DNA of 64,000 nt from the NCBI GenBank assembly GCA_963575745.1, contig CAUYUJ010018561.1, positions 90,585 to 154,584 on the forward strand, in the 5' to 3' direction. The stretch comes from Prorocentrum cordatum. Lineage: Eukaryota; Sar; Dinophyceae; Prorocentrales; Prorocentraceae. Below are positions 46,283 through 55,432 of this stretch, in pieces. Each line of letters starts with the position of its first letter. Position 1 is the stretch's first letter. Under the pieces are notes generated by a model that searched no databases, had not been told where the DNA came from, and worked only from the letters and a program-made list of their open reading frames with translations. The translations under genes and the position numbers were made by a program.

Positions 46283-47257
46283 ATGCGGGCGGCGGCCTGG
46301 GGCTTGGCGTTCATCGGCTTCCACGCCTACGCCGTCTGGCTGGGGCAGTGGTGGGCCGCGCCGCAGGCCGCGGCGGCAGTGGAAGCACCCGCAGTGTTGG
46401 GGCCGCCCCGCGCGGCGCCAGCCCCCGCTCCGCCCGCGTGCCTGGCGGCCGCGCCGCCGCGGCCCGCGCTGGTCCTGGACCTCCCCGCCTGGGAGGTCTG
46501 CCCTGACCCTCGTCCGGCTTGCCCCGCGCAGGAGCAGGGCCGACCGTCGTGGGGCGTCGAGCTCGGCTGCGGGCTCCTGGGGCTACTGGCGTGGGAGGCG
46601 CTTCCCACGTGCGCGGCCGCGATCCGCGGCCTGGGCGACCGCCTCCTGAGCGGCTTGCGGGGCAACGCTCCAGAGGAGTCCCCTCCAAAGGCGTCCTCTC
46701 CAAAGGCTGCGGTGGCGGCGCTCGGGGATGTGCCGGATCCGCGAGTTCCACGTGGTCGCGGGCGCATTCTGGCTCTTGGTGAACATCGGGGATGAGCTGC
46801 TGGTCGCGTGCGCTGTGCCAGGTGCTCCGCTCGTGCATCGTTGCGTGGTGTTGCGGGTCAGCGCTGTTGAGCCTATGCGCGCCGTCGTCGCGTCGCCTGA
46901 CCACGGCGTCTTCGTCGAGCACTTCGCGGTCGACAGCGCGGGCATCGCGACGCGTTATCGGCGCGGCCCTGGAGGCGCCGCCTCGGCTGCCGAGGTCGGC
47001 GTGGCCAACTGCGACTTACAGCCCGCCCTCGCGCTGCAGGAGTTCTTCAGCTTCGTCTTCGCCGATTTCGTTCAGGGGATGCTGGATCGCGGGGTGGCCC
47101 GCCTCGTGCCAGCGACGGCGGGGTCGACGGAGGGGCTGTTTTTCAATCGGAAGAAGTTGGGCCAGCAGCGCATCGTTTTCGACGCGCGCCCGGCGCTTCG
47201 AGCCGCCTCCTTCTACCCGCCCCCAATCCGCGTCGGCCTTCGCGAAGATGGAGACCG
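46283..47257 (+). pseudogene. YR element: N-terminal region and start of RT
   Basis: 46283-46727 is an Ala/Pro-rich open frame starting MRAAAWGLAFIGFH with a possible membrane segment. A frame change leads to 46728-47257 (MCRIREFHVVAGAF, EPMRAVVASPDHGVFVEH). Toward the end come DFVQGMLDRGVARL, LFFNRKKLGQQRIVFDARP, matching the start of the RT in a dinoflagellate YR-retroelement protein family as I remember it (..GLFFVKK..R.I.DAR..). A frameshift follows at about 47230. Confidence 0.55.
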
Positions 47258-48120
47258 GTGAGTGCGACGTGGCGTGTTATTCGGTCGGGGGCATTCAGGG
47301 CACCTTCTACGCCATCTCGGCCCCGCCCGAGTGGTGGATTTATTTCCGACTTCCCCCCGTCCGCGCTGGAGCTGTCGAGCGTCTGGGGGTTCGCGGCGCG
47401 GCCTGCGGAGGCTGCTCTGCTCGCGCCAGTGCTGGCGGTGCTGCCGATAGGTTTTAGCTGGGCGTTCCATTTCTGCCAGGTAGTCACCGAGGAGGGGTTG
47501 TCTCGTGGGGGGCTCGGCGCGGGCGTCCTGGTCAAGGGCGGCGCGGGGGCCTTCCCGCTGGGGCCCTCGCGCCGGTTTGGCGCGGCTGGCTGCGTCGGCG
47601 ACTTCGTGGTGCAGGGGGCCCCGCGGCATCGGGTCGCAGCAGCCAGCCAGTGCGCGGTCGTAGGCCTGGTCGACCAGTGCCTCTTGGTCCGCGAGGAACA
47701 CCTCGGATGCCGCGGGCCGTGCCGACTTCGTGGGCCTCTACTTCGATGGACTCGCAGCGCGCGGCGCCTCCGCCTGGCCATCGGGGTTTGTTGGCCCGCG
47801 GCCCCTTTTCGGGCGTAGTCTTGGACGTGATCTTGTGTCGCGCGACTTGGCTCATGCAGTCGCGGCGGTCGTCTTTCTCCATCCTGAGCTCGCTCTACTC
47901 CTTCATTGAGACGTGCGTGCAGCAGGTGGAGTTCGTCCAGGACCTCCTCCCACTTTTCGCGGCGCACTCTGACTCGGGGCTGTTCGGCAGCGTGGCCGCC
48001 ATCGATCCTCCCCCGTGGGGCTGCGGGGTCTTCGTGCGCATTGCCGACCCCGGGCTGGTCGGTCGCTACGCGCGCGCGGCGGAGGGTCGGCGCTGCGCGC
48101 GCGAGGGCCCGCGCCCTTGA
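47230..48120 (+). pseudogene. YR element: RT core and RNase H-like region
   Basis: Three frames are needed. One gives GTFYAISAPPEWWIYFRLPP and VRAGAV; another LAPVLAVLPIGFSWAFHFCQ (the LPMGW-like motif) and, some 40 codons on, GDFVVQG at the position of the catalytic Y-x-D-D/N box (here C-V-G-D). The third (47650-48120) gives LDVILCRATWLMQSRR, SLYSFIETCVQQVEF and SVAAIDPPPWGCGV, the last like an RNase H strand with its first Asp. The family is recognised by motif order; the enzyme is clearly broken. Confidence 0.55.
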
Positions 48121-49017
48121 CCAGGACTGGTCGGACGTCGTCGCTGCCGACACCTGCCGGATTCCCGGACCCAGGGGCCCGGCGCATTTCGGAGTCCTTT
48201 CCTTGGCGGGGGCCCGCGACCGTTCTTCGACTCGAAGGGCTCGCCCTTTCGAGCGTTCTTCGGCGTTCAGTCGCCGCTCCCTCTCCCTGGTCGATGGCGC
48301 GGGGCCTGCCCTGGCCGTTGGCAGGGGTCGCTCAGCGGCCATTAATTCCCGGGGCATTCTTCGCGAGACTGCCGCCCTTGCCTTCGCCTGTCGTCCCTAG
48401 GCGAATCTTCGCTGCGCCCCGCCCGAAAGGAATCCCGCGGGGGGCCCGTCCAAAGGCCGCTGCCACTTGGAAGACGAGCATTCGCTGCTTCTGGACTCTA
48501 GCCCGCGGCACCGCGCTGCCGACCCTGTCCGCCCACCTCCAAACGTCCCGGGCTTCCCGTTTTTCGGGCCGCTCAGCCTCGTGCTTGGCGCGTGCCTGGG
48601 TGGCGACCCAAGGGGGCTGGATGGCGGGGTTGGCGGCCTCCTCGGCGGCGGCTGTGATCGCGAGGAGGACCTAGTGCCGGACGTCATCGACCAGTTCGGA
48701 GATCCTCTCGGGCTCGCGCCAGCTGGCGCCCCTCGAGGGCCGCTCCATCGCCGGCGCGACCCGGGGCGGCTACTTCGAGAAGGCGCGCGCGTTCTTGGTC
48801 TGTGCCGTGGAGTCGAAACTGAAGTGGGCGAACATTTCTGGCCTGGGCGACGCGCTGGCCCTCTGCGTCTGTCCTTCGCGGGGATGGCGGGGGGCTTTGC
48901 CGGCAAGACCTTGGCAGCCGTGAAGTTCTACATCCTGGAGGTCGGGCGCTGCGGGCAGCGGGGCCTTCCGCGCCCCTCCTGTGCCGTGGCGAGCAGGGCC
49001 GGGGTGGCGCCCTGGCC
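48121..49017 (+). pseudogene. YR element: linker and N-terminal recombinase region
   Basis: GC-rich sequence with open frames in all phases. A frame near 48880-48960 reads SFAGMAGGFAGKTLAAVKFYI..VGRCGQRGLPRPS. I cannot place individual helices. Position between RNase H and the recombinase core suggests the arm-binding part of the recombinase. Confidence 0.35.
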
Positions 49018-49584
49018 ATGGTCGGTCGCCTCCTCGCGCGCGGCCTGATCGAGCAGGCGCTGGCGGCGCTGCTGGCAATTCGCGGGTACCTCGGGATGGG
49101 CGAGTGCGACTCTCTGACGCGACGCAGCTGGCGCCGCTCGTGGCAGCGACGGGCTCTGTCCACTGGGGCCTTCGCGTGGGGTGAGTGCGTCATCCTCGAC
49201 GACCTCGGCTTCCTCCGCGGGTGCCCGCTCGAGCTGATGCAGAGGCGCAGCGCGCCAGATGTCGCGGTGGAGCTCCAGGGGGCGGCCGAGGGCTTGGGTC
49301 CGGCGGCCACTGGCCTCGCCGCGCACAGCCTGCGGCACGGCGGCGCCTCGCGCAACCTGCTGGTCAAGAAGAGGAGCTCGCTGGAGGTCAAGGCTCGCGG
49401 CAGGTGGCGCAGCGACGCCATGCTGAAGCGGTGCGGAAAGGAGGCGCGGACCCTGGCGGAGCTCCACGTGGCGCCAGTAGCCGCCGTGGATTACGGGCGC
49501 CAGATGGCCGAGCGGCTGGCCGGCATCGTCGAGATTGGCGCGCCGCTCTCGCCGGCGCCATGCCCGGCGCCGAGCCCCGCCTGA
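49018..49584 (+). pseudogene. tyrosine recombinase catalytic domain
   Basis: AIRGYLGMGECDSLTRRSW corresponds to box I of tyrosine recombinases, but the catalytic Arg is Gly (codon at 49093). TGLAAHSLRHGGASRNLL is the H-x-x-R box (His 49324, Arg 49333). EVKARGRWRSDAMLKRCGK is the box with the conserved Trp; the nucleophilic Tyr expected before GK is Cys (TGC at 49432-49434, one base from TAC). The length and the ...YGRQMAERL tail fit the family. It would integrate circular cDNA by recombination. Inactive as it stands. Confidence 0.75.
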
Positions 49585-50458
49585 GCGACGGGGAGGCGCG
49601 GGCCTGGCGGCGCCGCGCTTTGCGGCGGGCCTTCCGGTCCTCTTTGTTTTGCGAAAACAAGTTTTCCTTGAGTTTTTCACTGGCGAGGCTGGGGCGCCCA
49701 AGGCCGTGCTAGCCCGAGGTTTCGGAGCTGTCTCAGTCGACGGTGTCAGTCACTCCTGTTTCGGTTGAAACCGACCCGTGATTCAAACGACGTTTCTAGT
49801 CTGGATCACTTGCAACGTGGCAGTAGCTGCGTGGATGGGCACTCCCTGCTGCGCGTGGTCCCAAGACCGCCACGGCCCCCTGGGCTCCAGCTGTTGTCGC
49901 CTTTGTAGTGCTTTGCGCGTTAGGGGGCTTCCGAACCTGGGCCCTCGGCCTGCGATCGGTGAGAGCGGGGCAACGCCCAGCTTCAGTTTTGTCTTCGGGC
50001 CGTTCGGGCCTGCCTCCGAGCTCGTGCCCTTGTGGCAATCGAGAACCCTGGGCCCAGCTGGATTTGGATAGTCCTTCCCTTGGTTCGTTTGGCCAGCAGG
50101 GCCGATGGCCATAATTGTGCCGCCGACTATTGTAGTTTCGGGGCCCGGTGGCGCAAAAAGACGCGAGTCCAAATCTGGGCTCAAAGCTTGTCTCTGCAAT
50201 TGCCCTCTCGCTGTCACGATCGATGTGTGTGTGTGTGCAGCCGTTGGCAAACCTCGCACCGTCCTGACAGGCGTCGATCAGAGTTCGGGGGAATTGTGGA
50301 CGCGTGTTGCTGAGCCGTGCCCTCGTCGGTTTTGCACCAGTTTCGCCCGGGTTTTGGAACGATGTGTCGATTCTAGCCGCCTCTGATGCCTTCGACAGAT
50401 CTGCAACACATGAACTAGTTAATGCGGCTGAAGCCAGGAGCCCATTTGGGGTGATGCT
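49585..50458. other. 3' non-coding part of the YR element
   Basis: Unique sequence between the recombinase stop and B1. A 298-codon minus-strand frame (49796-50692) crosses B1 and most of A2 and shows no motif; I treat it as chance. Confidence 0.5.
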
Positions 50459-50608
50459 GGGTCTCTCCTCTCCCCTCCTCGTTCGTGTGTGTGGTGTGTG
50501 GTGTCTTGTGGTGCTGCGGCGTGCCTGCGTCGCTCGCTCGTCCCTCATCCTTCTTTTCTGGCCGAGCTCAGCCCGGGTGCCGCACTGTCCTCTTGGATCC
50601 GCCTGGCC
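50459..50608 (+). repeat. split direct repeat B1
   Basis: From GGGTCTCTCCTCTC to CCGCCTGGCC; contains GGTGTCTTGTGG, TTCTTTTCTGGCCGAGCTC. Pairs with B2, offset about 272 bp. Confidence 0.75.
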
Positions 50609-50648
50609 AATGACGCGCAACAGGCAATCCTTGAACAGTTTTCGCAAG

Positions 50649-50701
50649 GCGTGAGAGGGCCGCGCGTTTGTTTTGCAACCGCTACGGCTCAAGTCTTTTC
50701 T
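50649..50701 (+). repeat. split direct repeat A2
   Basis: GCGTGAGAGG, 16 bp, GCAACCGCTACGGCTCAAG, lying between B1 and B2 and homologous to A1 at the element's left end. Confidence 0.7.
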
Positions 50702-50732
50702 TCTGAGCCCGCCCGCTGCCTCCCTTCTTTAC

Positions 50733-50879
50733 GGGTCTCTTCTCTCTCCTCATTTGTCTGTGGTGTGGTGTCTTGTGGAGTCATCTGTCAGTGTCTCTTG
50801 CTCGTGCCTCCTCTTTCTCCTTTCTTTTCTGACCGAGCTCTGTCCTGGTACCGCCCTGTCCAGCAGGACCCGCCTGGCC
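50733..50879 (+). repeat. split direct repeat B2
   Basis: From GGGTCTCTTCTCTC to CCGCCTGGCC; contains GGTGTCTTGTGG and TTTCTTTTCTGACCGAGCTC, as in B1. Confidence 0.75.
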
Positions 50880-50920
50880 CGAAACACTCGAAACGTGTCA
50901 CCTTATCAGGGTAAGCGCCA

Positions 50921-51215
50921 CGATGATGATGCTGATGATGCTGATGATGGTGATGATGCTTATGATGATGATGATGATGAGGATGGTGGTGATGATGGTG
51001 ATGCAACTGATGATGATGCTGACAATGCTAATGGTGACAATGATGATGCTGATGACGACGATTATGATGATGATGGCACGAACAATGCTGTTGTTGATGC
51101 GGATGATGATGATGATGATTTTGATGATGAGGATGGTGTTGAGGATCACGATGATGCTGACGATAACGATGACGATGGCAGTGATGATATTGGTGGTGCT
51201 GACAATTACGATTTG
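50921..51215. repeat. (GAT)n microsatellite, right flank of YR element
   Basis: GAT/GCT array followed by CACTTCTTATGAGTAATCAT (51225-51244), nearly the same flank as the GAT tract left of the element. Confidence 0.94.
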
Positions 51216-51244
51216 TTGAATCGTCACTTCTTATGAGTAATCAT

Positions 51245-51589
51245 CGCTGATCTCCCTGCGAGGTGCTTATTGCGTTTTTCAACTGAAGTGATCTTCCCGG
51301 GGCTCACACCAAGCTTTTTTTTTCAAGGGAAAATTGTACGACTCAGAGTGCGCTGTTGGCTCCCAGACTACCACAACAGACTACCACAACAACGGTTCCC
51401 GCCTGATACTGCACAATTTTTTCAAGTTCGCGTTGTCGCGCGGGACGTCCTTACAATGTATCCAGGAATCGCGCTCTCTTCTGGGACTTCGCGCAATGTA
51501 TTGAAACGCCGCGCCCCCGACACTCAGGAATCACGCTCTCGCTGCTGACGTCCTCTCCTCGCGATTTACTTGGGAATCGCGCTATCACG
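51245..51589. other. unassigned spacer
   Basis: Unique sequence with a small tandem CAGACTACCACAA (51362-51388). No gene. Confidence 0.5.
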
Positions 51590-51755
51590 AGAGACTTCTT
51601 CGCGACTCATGCAGGACTGACGCTTCAGCGACCCGCCCGCACGACCCGGACTTCCAGGCCTGCCCGCCGGACAAGCCCCGCCCGACCCGCCCGCCTGGTT
51701 TTGCCGGCTGCTTTCTGCACCTAATTTCCTGCTTGCGTTTGTCGTGCTCAAGACG
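51590..51755 (+). repeat. dispersed repeat R, copy 1
   Basis: Shares GCAGGAC.GACGCTTCAGC.AC.CGCCCGC.CGACC, CTGGTT.TGCC and TTTCTGC.CCTA with 61425-61580. About 150 bp, alignable with indels. No coding sense. Confidence 0.6.
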
Positions 51756-52845
51756 GGCCCAGGGCCCATGGTCATTTTGTCGCATGTCGGAGATCTTGGG
51801 TCCCGACCGCGTTCAGGCCTCTGAACAGCCGCGCGGCAAGTCCCGAGAGCGGCTGCAGCTTTTCGTTTCATTCGCCGAGGGCTGTACGTGACTTGATGAC
51901 ACATGTTTCTGTGCCGGGGGCACGGTGGCGGACAGCTTGGGGCGACAGTAGCGCCGCATTTCGTTTTTCTCAGCTGTCACGTCAATTCTTGGAGGCTCGT
52001 CCCATCAGTGTCCATGAAATGGTGGGCTCGGATACACTTGAATTCCAGTATTATGGTGTCGCAGGTCAGGTAGAGTGAGCGAGTGCAGCGCGGGAGAAAA
52101 GATAGTCTCATTGATGAGATGTTGGCATAGCGCATGCTCAGCAGCATTGTGTGGACTTTCTGTTCTTCGTGGGCAACAGCGGGTGGTAACAAATTACTGT
52201 AAATTTTCTAGCGCTCCTCATGCATCCGAGGATGAGAATGTGAAGCCCTCTGGAATGCTACCATTCTCAGAAATCGGTGCTCGCCTTTGTGGCGTTATGT
52301 GTGCGTGTGCGTGTGCGTGAGAGAGAGAGAGAGAGAGAGAGAGATCCGTTGCCCTGCCGCTGGGCGCTGCACCACTCCTCGCCACGGCTGATCCCCTGGG
52401 TGGACCCTCAGCGGTTCAGCGGTGATCGCCTGGCTGCCACGCCATGGTCGCTCCTCCCGAGCGGCGCTCTCTTTTTTGGAAGCGTCATCGCTGCACCCGC
52501 CCCGCACGCGCGCCTCAGACGGCGCAGCCGCACCTCCCCCCCACGGCCCCGGGCACTCTCGCTCCCGCCCTTTTTCCTGCGTGGTCGTCCTGCCCCACTG
52601 CAGCCGCGGGGGGATGGGCTGGGCGTGGCGTGGCCCTGTCCTTCCGCTGACGGGCCGGCTTGCTCCCCCCCCCTCTTGTGCCCTGCGCAGCCCGGCGCTG
52701 GCCCCAGGTCGCGCCGGCCCGCACGGCGGCTTCGGCCTACCTGCGCCACGCCGTTCTTTTGCTCGGAGTTCGGCTCCTGGCGTGCTTATGTGGCGGTTTT
52801 GCCCCACTGGTGCGCCAGTCTCTGTACCTCGTCTCCTTTCCCTAT
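51756..52845. other. GC-rich unassigned DNA with (GA)n
   Basis: Contains (GT)n/(GA)n at 52300-52345. 52440-52845 is C-rich, with long frames on all strands (200, 170, 249 codons) that are compositional. No domain seen. Confidence 0.5.
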
Positions 52846-53160
52846 CCGCTGCAGGCTCGCAGGGGGTGGCAGGTGTTGAATTTCCTCGACACCACAGGGG
52901 GTGCGTTGGGGGTGGTCTCCCCTATCCGTTGCAGGCGCGCAGGGCGTGGCAGACGTGGCACTTCCTCGACACCACAGGGGGTGCGCTGGGGGTGGTCTCC
53001 CTTATCCGTTGCAGGCGCGCAGGGCGTGGCAGTCTTGGCACTTCCCCGACACCACAAGGGATGCGCTGGGGGTGTTCTCCCTATCCGCTGCAGGCGCGCA
53101 GGGCGTGGCAGACGTGGCACTTCCTCGACACCACATGGGGGTGCGTTGGGGGTGGGGGCG
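52846..53160 (+). repeat. tandem repeat, 80 bp unit, 4 copies
   Basis: Anchor GCAGGCGCGCAGGGCGTGGCAG at 52851, 52931, 53011 and 53090; each unit continues with CACTTCCTCGACACCACA and GTGCG(C/T)TGGGGGTGGTCTCC. High identity between units suggests recent expansion. It stops about 85 bp before the spliced-leader-like sequence. Confidence 0.92.
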
Positions 53161-53244
53161 CCGCACCATGAAACACAGCCTCGAGAGCTGCCCGTGGGGT
53201 GGGGGTGCGTGGTGCGCGGGCGAGAACTCGTGTCTTATCCAGAA

Positions 53245-53265
53245 CTGTAAACACTTTGGCTCAAG
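53245..53265 (+). promoter_or_regulatory. relict dinoflagellate spliced leader
   Basis: Matches the dinoflagellate SL (known 22 nt sequence) at 17 of 21 positions after the variable first base, with an uninterrupted TTTGGCTCAAG at the 3' end. It is not followed by GT, so it is not an SL-RNA gene donor. It lies 55 bp upstream of ATG 53321. A retained SL in the genome is the accepted mark of a trans-spliced mRNA copied back into DNA. Confidence 0.55.
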
Positions 53266-53320
53266 CCAGCTCGGCGCACCTGTGCTCTGACGCAGGCGCT
53301 CCTGTAATCCTACTTCAGAG

Positions 53321-53713
53321 ATGCCCTACCTCCGCGCGGCAGCCATGCCTCCCAAAATCGCCATGGACGCGCTACCACTTCCGTGTGTGGCGATGAAGAC
53401 TGCAATGGTTCAGATGGGCGGCGAGGTCAGCGTGGAGACCTCTCGCAGATGCGCCAGCGGAGTGGTGCAGTCCGCTTTGAATGCGTACCGCCGCCAGCTT
53501 AACAAATGGTGGCCGGATGCGCTCTACGCGAAGTACTCCGAGATGCACGGCGACGGCATGGGGCAGTGCCTGGTGGCGTACCCGCGGAACCCTGCGTCGG
53601 GCGGGTTCCCTTCCGAGGCTCTTTCGGATCAGCCGGAGGACGCGGGGAGGGGGCCGCGGCGGGCCGCCGGCGATGGTTCGGCGAGCGCGCGAGACCGCCA
53701 GCGCTGGCGCTGA
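53321..53713 (+). CDS. hypothetical protein downstream of relict SL (130 aa)
   Basis: ATG 53321 is the first ATG after the SL-like sequence and opens a 130-codon frame: MPYLRAAAMPPKIAMDALPL..., a middle part with QSALNAYRRQLNKWWPD and YSEMHGDGMGQCLVAYP, and a low-complexity Gly/Arg/Ser C-terminus. I recognise no domain and no signal peptide. Third positions are GC-rich, as expected for dinoflagellate genes. Further ATGs at codons 9 and 15 are alternatives. If the SL is real, this would be a retroposed processed gene without introns. A chance frame in GC-rich DNA cannot be excluded; competing frames exist on both strands. Confidence 0.35.
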   Translation: MPYLRAAAMPPKIAMDALPLPCVAMKTAMVQMGGEVSVETSRRCASGVVQSALNAYRRQLNKWWPDALYAKYSEMHGDGMGQCLVAYPRNPASGGFPSEALSDQPEDAGRGPRRAAGDGSASARDRQRWR

Positions 53714-54230
53714 CCCAGAACCCCCGTCATCACAGCGTGCCACTCTTCAGTGCAGCGTGCCGCAGCTCGGAGACTCTCCGTCGAAGAGACGCGGGGGCCG
53801 ACGTGGAAGTTGCGTGATCATAAGTTAAGAAAGTAGGCCGACCAAGGTGAGAAAGGGGGGCAGGGGTGCGGGATAACGCAGTGTGAGGGGAAGGAGAAAT
53901 GTTCATTCTAGAGGCTCCGTAGAGCGTTTGCGCGATGGGTTTGATTTGCACCGACGTCCACAGTGGGCCCCCAGACTATCCGCGATGTGGCAGATCGTTT
54001 TGCGATACTTCGTTGTTTGTTGCCGCCCCAGGAAGCGGCCCTCGGTGACCGCTTCGAACCTCTCCCCGATGGAGGATAGAAGGCGGGGCAGAGGGAGAAG
54101 GTTCAAGTAATGGTGTGATGGATGGCAACATGTGGAAACGTTCGCGACGAAAGTTCAGAACGCAGGATTGCGCGTATATGGTAGGTAATGATAAGCAAAC
54201 GCGCAAGACTTAAATTAAGTATGTGGGGTT
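53714..54230. other. unassigned DNA downstream of the ORF
   Basis: Mixed composition; no poly(A) relic, no recognised RNA. Confidence 0.45.
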
Positions 54231-54696
54231 CCTCGGTAGCGTAATTCTGGCCCTTTGGCCCTCAGGTCGGGATTGGCCTGCTGGCCGCCTGCTCTCAGCT
54301 GGCGCCCTCGCCTCCCGCCCTTCTGCCGCCGGTTGCTGCCTGCCGCCCTCGCTCCGCCCGCCCCCCCTTTGGGCGCGGCGCTGTCGCCCCGCGCCCGCCG
54401 GACTGTGGCGCGGCTCTTTTTGCCTCGCCGCTCTCCGCCTGCCGCCGTTGATGGGCGCGGCCTCGGTCGCCCCTCGCCCGCCTTCCTTTGGCGGGGAGCC
54501 TCGCTCCCCGCCCCCGCCGCGGCGCCCCCCCGCCGTGGCCCGCCGCCTCCCCCGCCCGCCGCTGCCCGCTGCTGCGCCTCGGGCTGGGTCGGCCCTTGCT
54601 TTGCCTTCTCTTCCGACACGCGCGCGCGCCAGCGACTTCTTCGGACGGCTTGGCGCTGCGCCTGCCGTTGGACGACCGAAGAGTGCGTGCGTGTGC

Positions 54697-54727
<31 letters not shown>

Positions 54728-55322
54728 CGATCTCTGTGCTCAGCCGCCTCGCAGTGCGGCGTGTTTTCCATCCCTGGGCCTGCGCCCCGCCGCCTCCGGG
54801 CTGCCTCCCCCCAGCTGCTGCCCTGGCGCCGCCGCTTGCTCCCCACCCCGGCGCCCGCCACGCCGCCGCTTGGGCATGCTTTGAGTGGACCCGGTTTCCT
54901 TTCCCCGCCCGCGCCGGGCTTCCTCTCTCTTCCCTCCGTGCTCCGCGGCTTAGTTTGCCTTTACTGCGCCCCGCTAGCGCCACATCGCTGGAGCAGTGGC
55001 CTCTTCCCAGCCGCTGGCGCAAATGTGTGTGTGTGTGTGTGTGTGCGTGTGTGTGTGTGTGTGTGTGTGGTTGATCGTGGTGATATTTTGCTGCGTTTAC
55101 TTCGGCTGGTCTGGCAGCTGGTGCAGTTCAACAGTTTTTGTTCAGTTCTTTCTTGCGCCTCATTGTCTAAAACCTTCATTGGTGATTCAGCGGCCGCCAG
55201 TTCGCACCAGACTGCTCGCACTTCAGTTTACTTTGAGTTGAGTTGGTTTCGCGGTTTTCTGGTCGCTGCACGATTCGCTTGGATTTACGGTTCGTCAGCC
55301 ACGCGCGGAAGGGGAGGGGGGA
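54231..55322. other. C-rich non-coding DNA with (GT)n tracts
   Basis: 54240-54960 is strongly C/G-rich with long compositional frames in all phases. (GT)n at 54688-54728 and 55023-55071. 55080-55322 is AT-richer and unassigned. Confidence 0.6.
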
Positions 55323-55432
55323 GGGGGGATGGTTTTTAGAAACAATCCTGCTTCTTAGAAGGCGCGGGCCTTGTCTATAGACGTAAAGCCGGCGCCTTCT
55401 AAGAAACAACCTTCTTGTAAAAAGTCCCCCCC
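55323..55432. repeat. hairpin element FB1, copy 2
   Basis: Stem arms 55352-55365 and 55392-55405 (TTCTTAGAAGGCGC / GCGCCTTCTAAGAA) are perfectly complementary. Outer arms GGGGGGAT..TTTTTA and TAAAAAGTCCCCCC pair. The apex palindrome GTCTATAGAC is at 55373-55382. Relative to copy 1, the closing apex pair changed from A-T to G-C on both sides. Confidence 0.85.

Larger units (their letters stand above)
46190..50900 (+). mobile_element. decayed tyrosine-recombinase (DIRS/Ngaro-like) retroelement with split direct repeats
   Basis: Order: repeat A1 (46194-46246), coding remnants (46283-49584), repeat B1 (50459-50608), A2 (50649-50701), B2 (50733-50879). A1/A2 align without gaps at about 77%; B1/B2 share most of 147-150 bp. 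A1-ORFs-B1-A2-B2 is the split-direct-repeat plan of Ngaro/PAT elements. The protein remnants include RT, RNase H-like and tyrosine recombinase segments in that order, again as in DIRS-order elements. Exact boundaries are inferred from the flanking GAT tracts. Confidence 0.7.

Noticed and set aside
49796-50692. 298-codon minus-strand frame
   Set aside because: It crosses split repeat B1 and most of A2, antisense to the YR element; compositional.
52846-53160. CRISPR-like array (80 bp period)
   Set aside because: Whole 80 bp units are near-identical; no spacers.
54223-55074. 283-codon Pro/Ala/Cys-rich frames in several phases
   Set aside because: C/G-rich composition lacking stops; runs into (GT)n.
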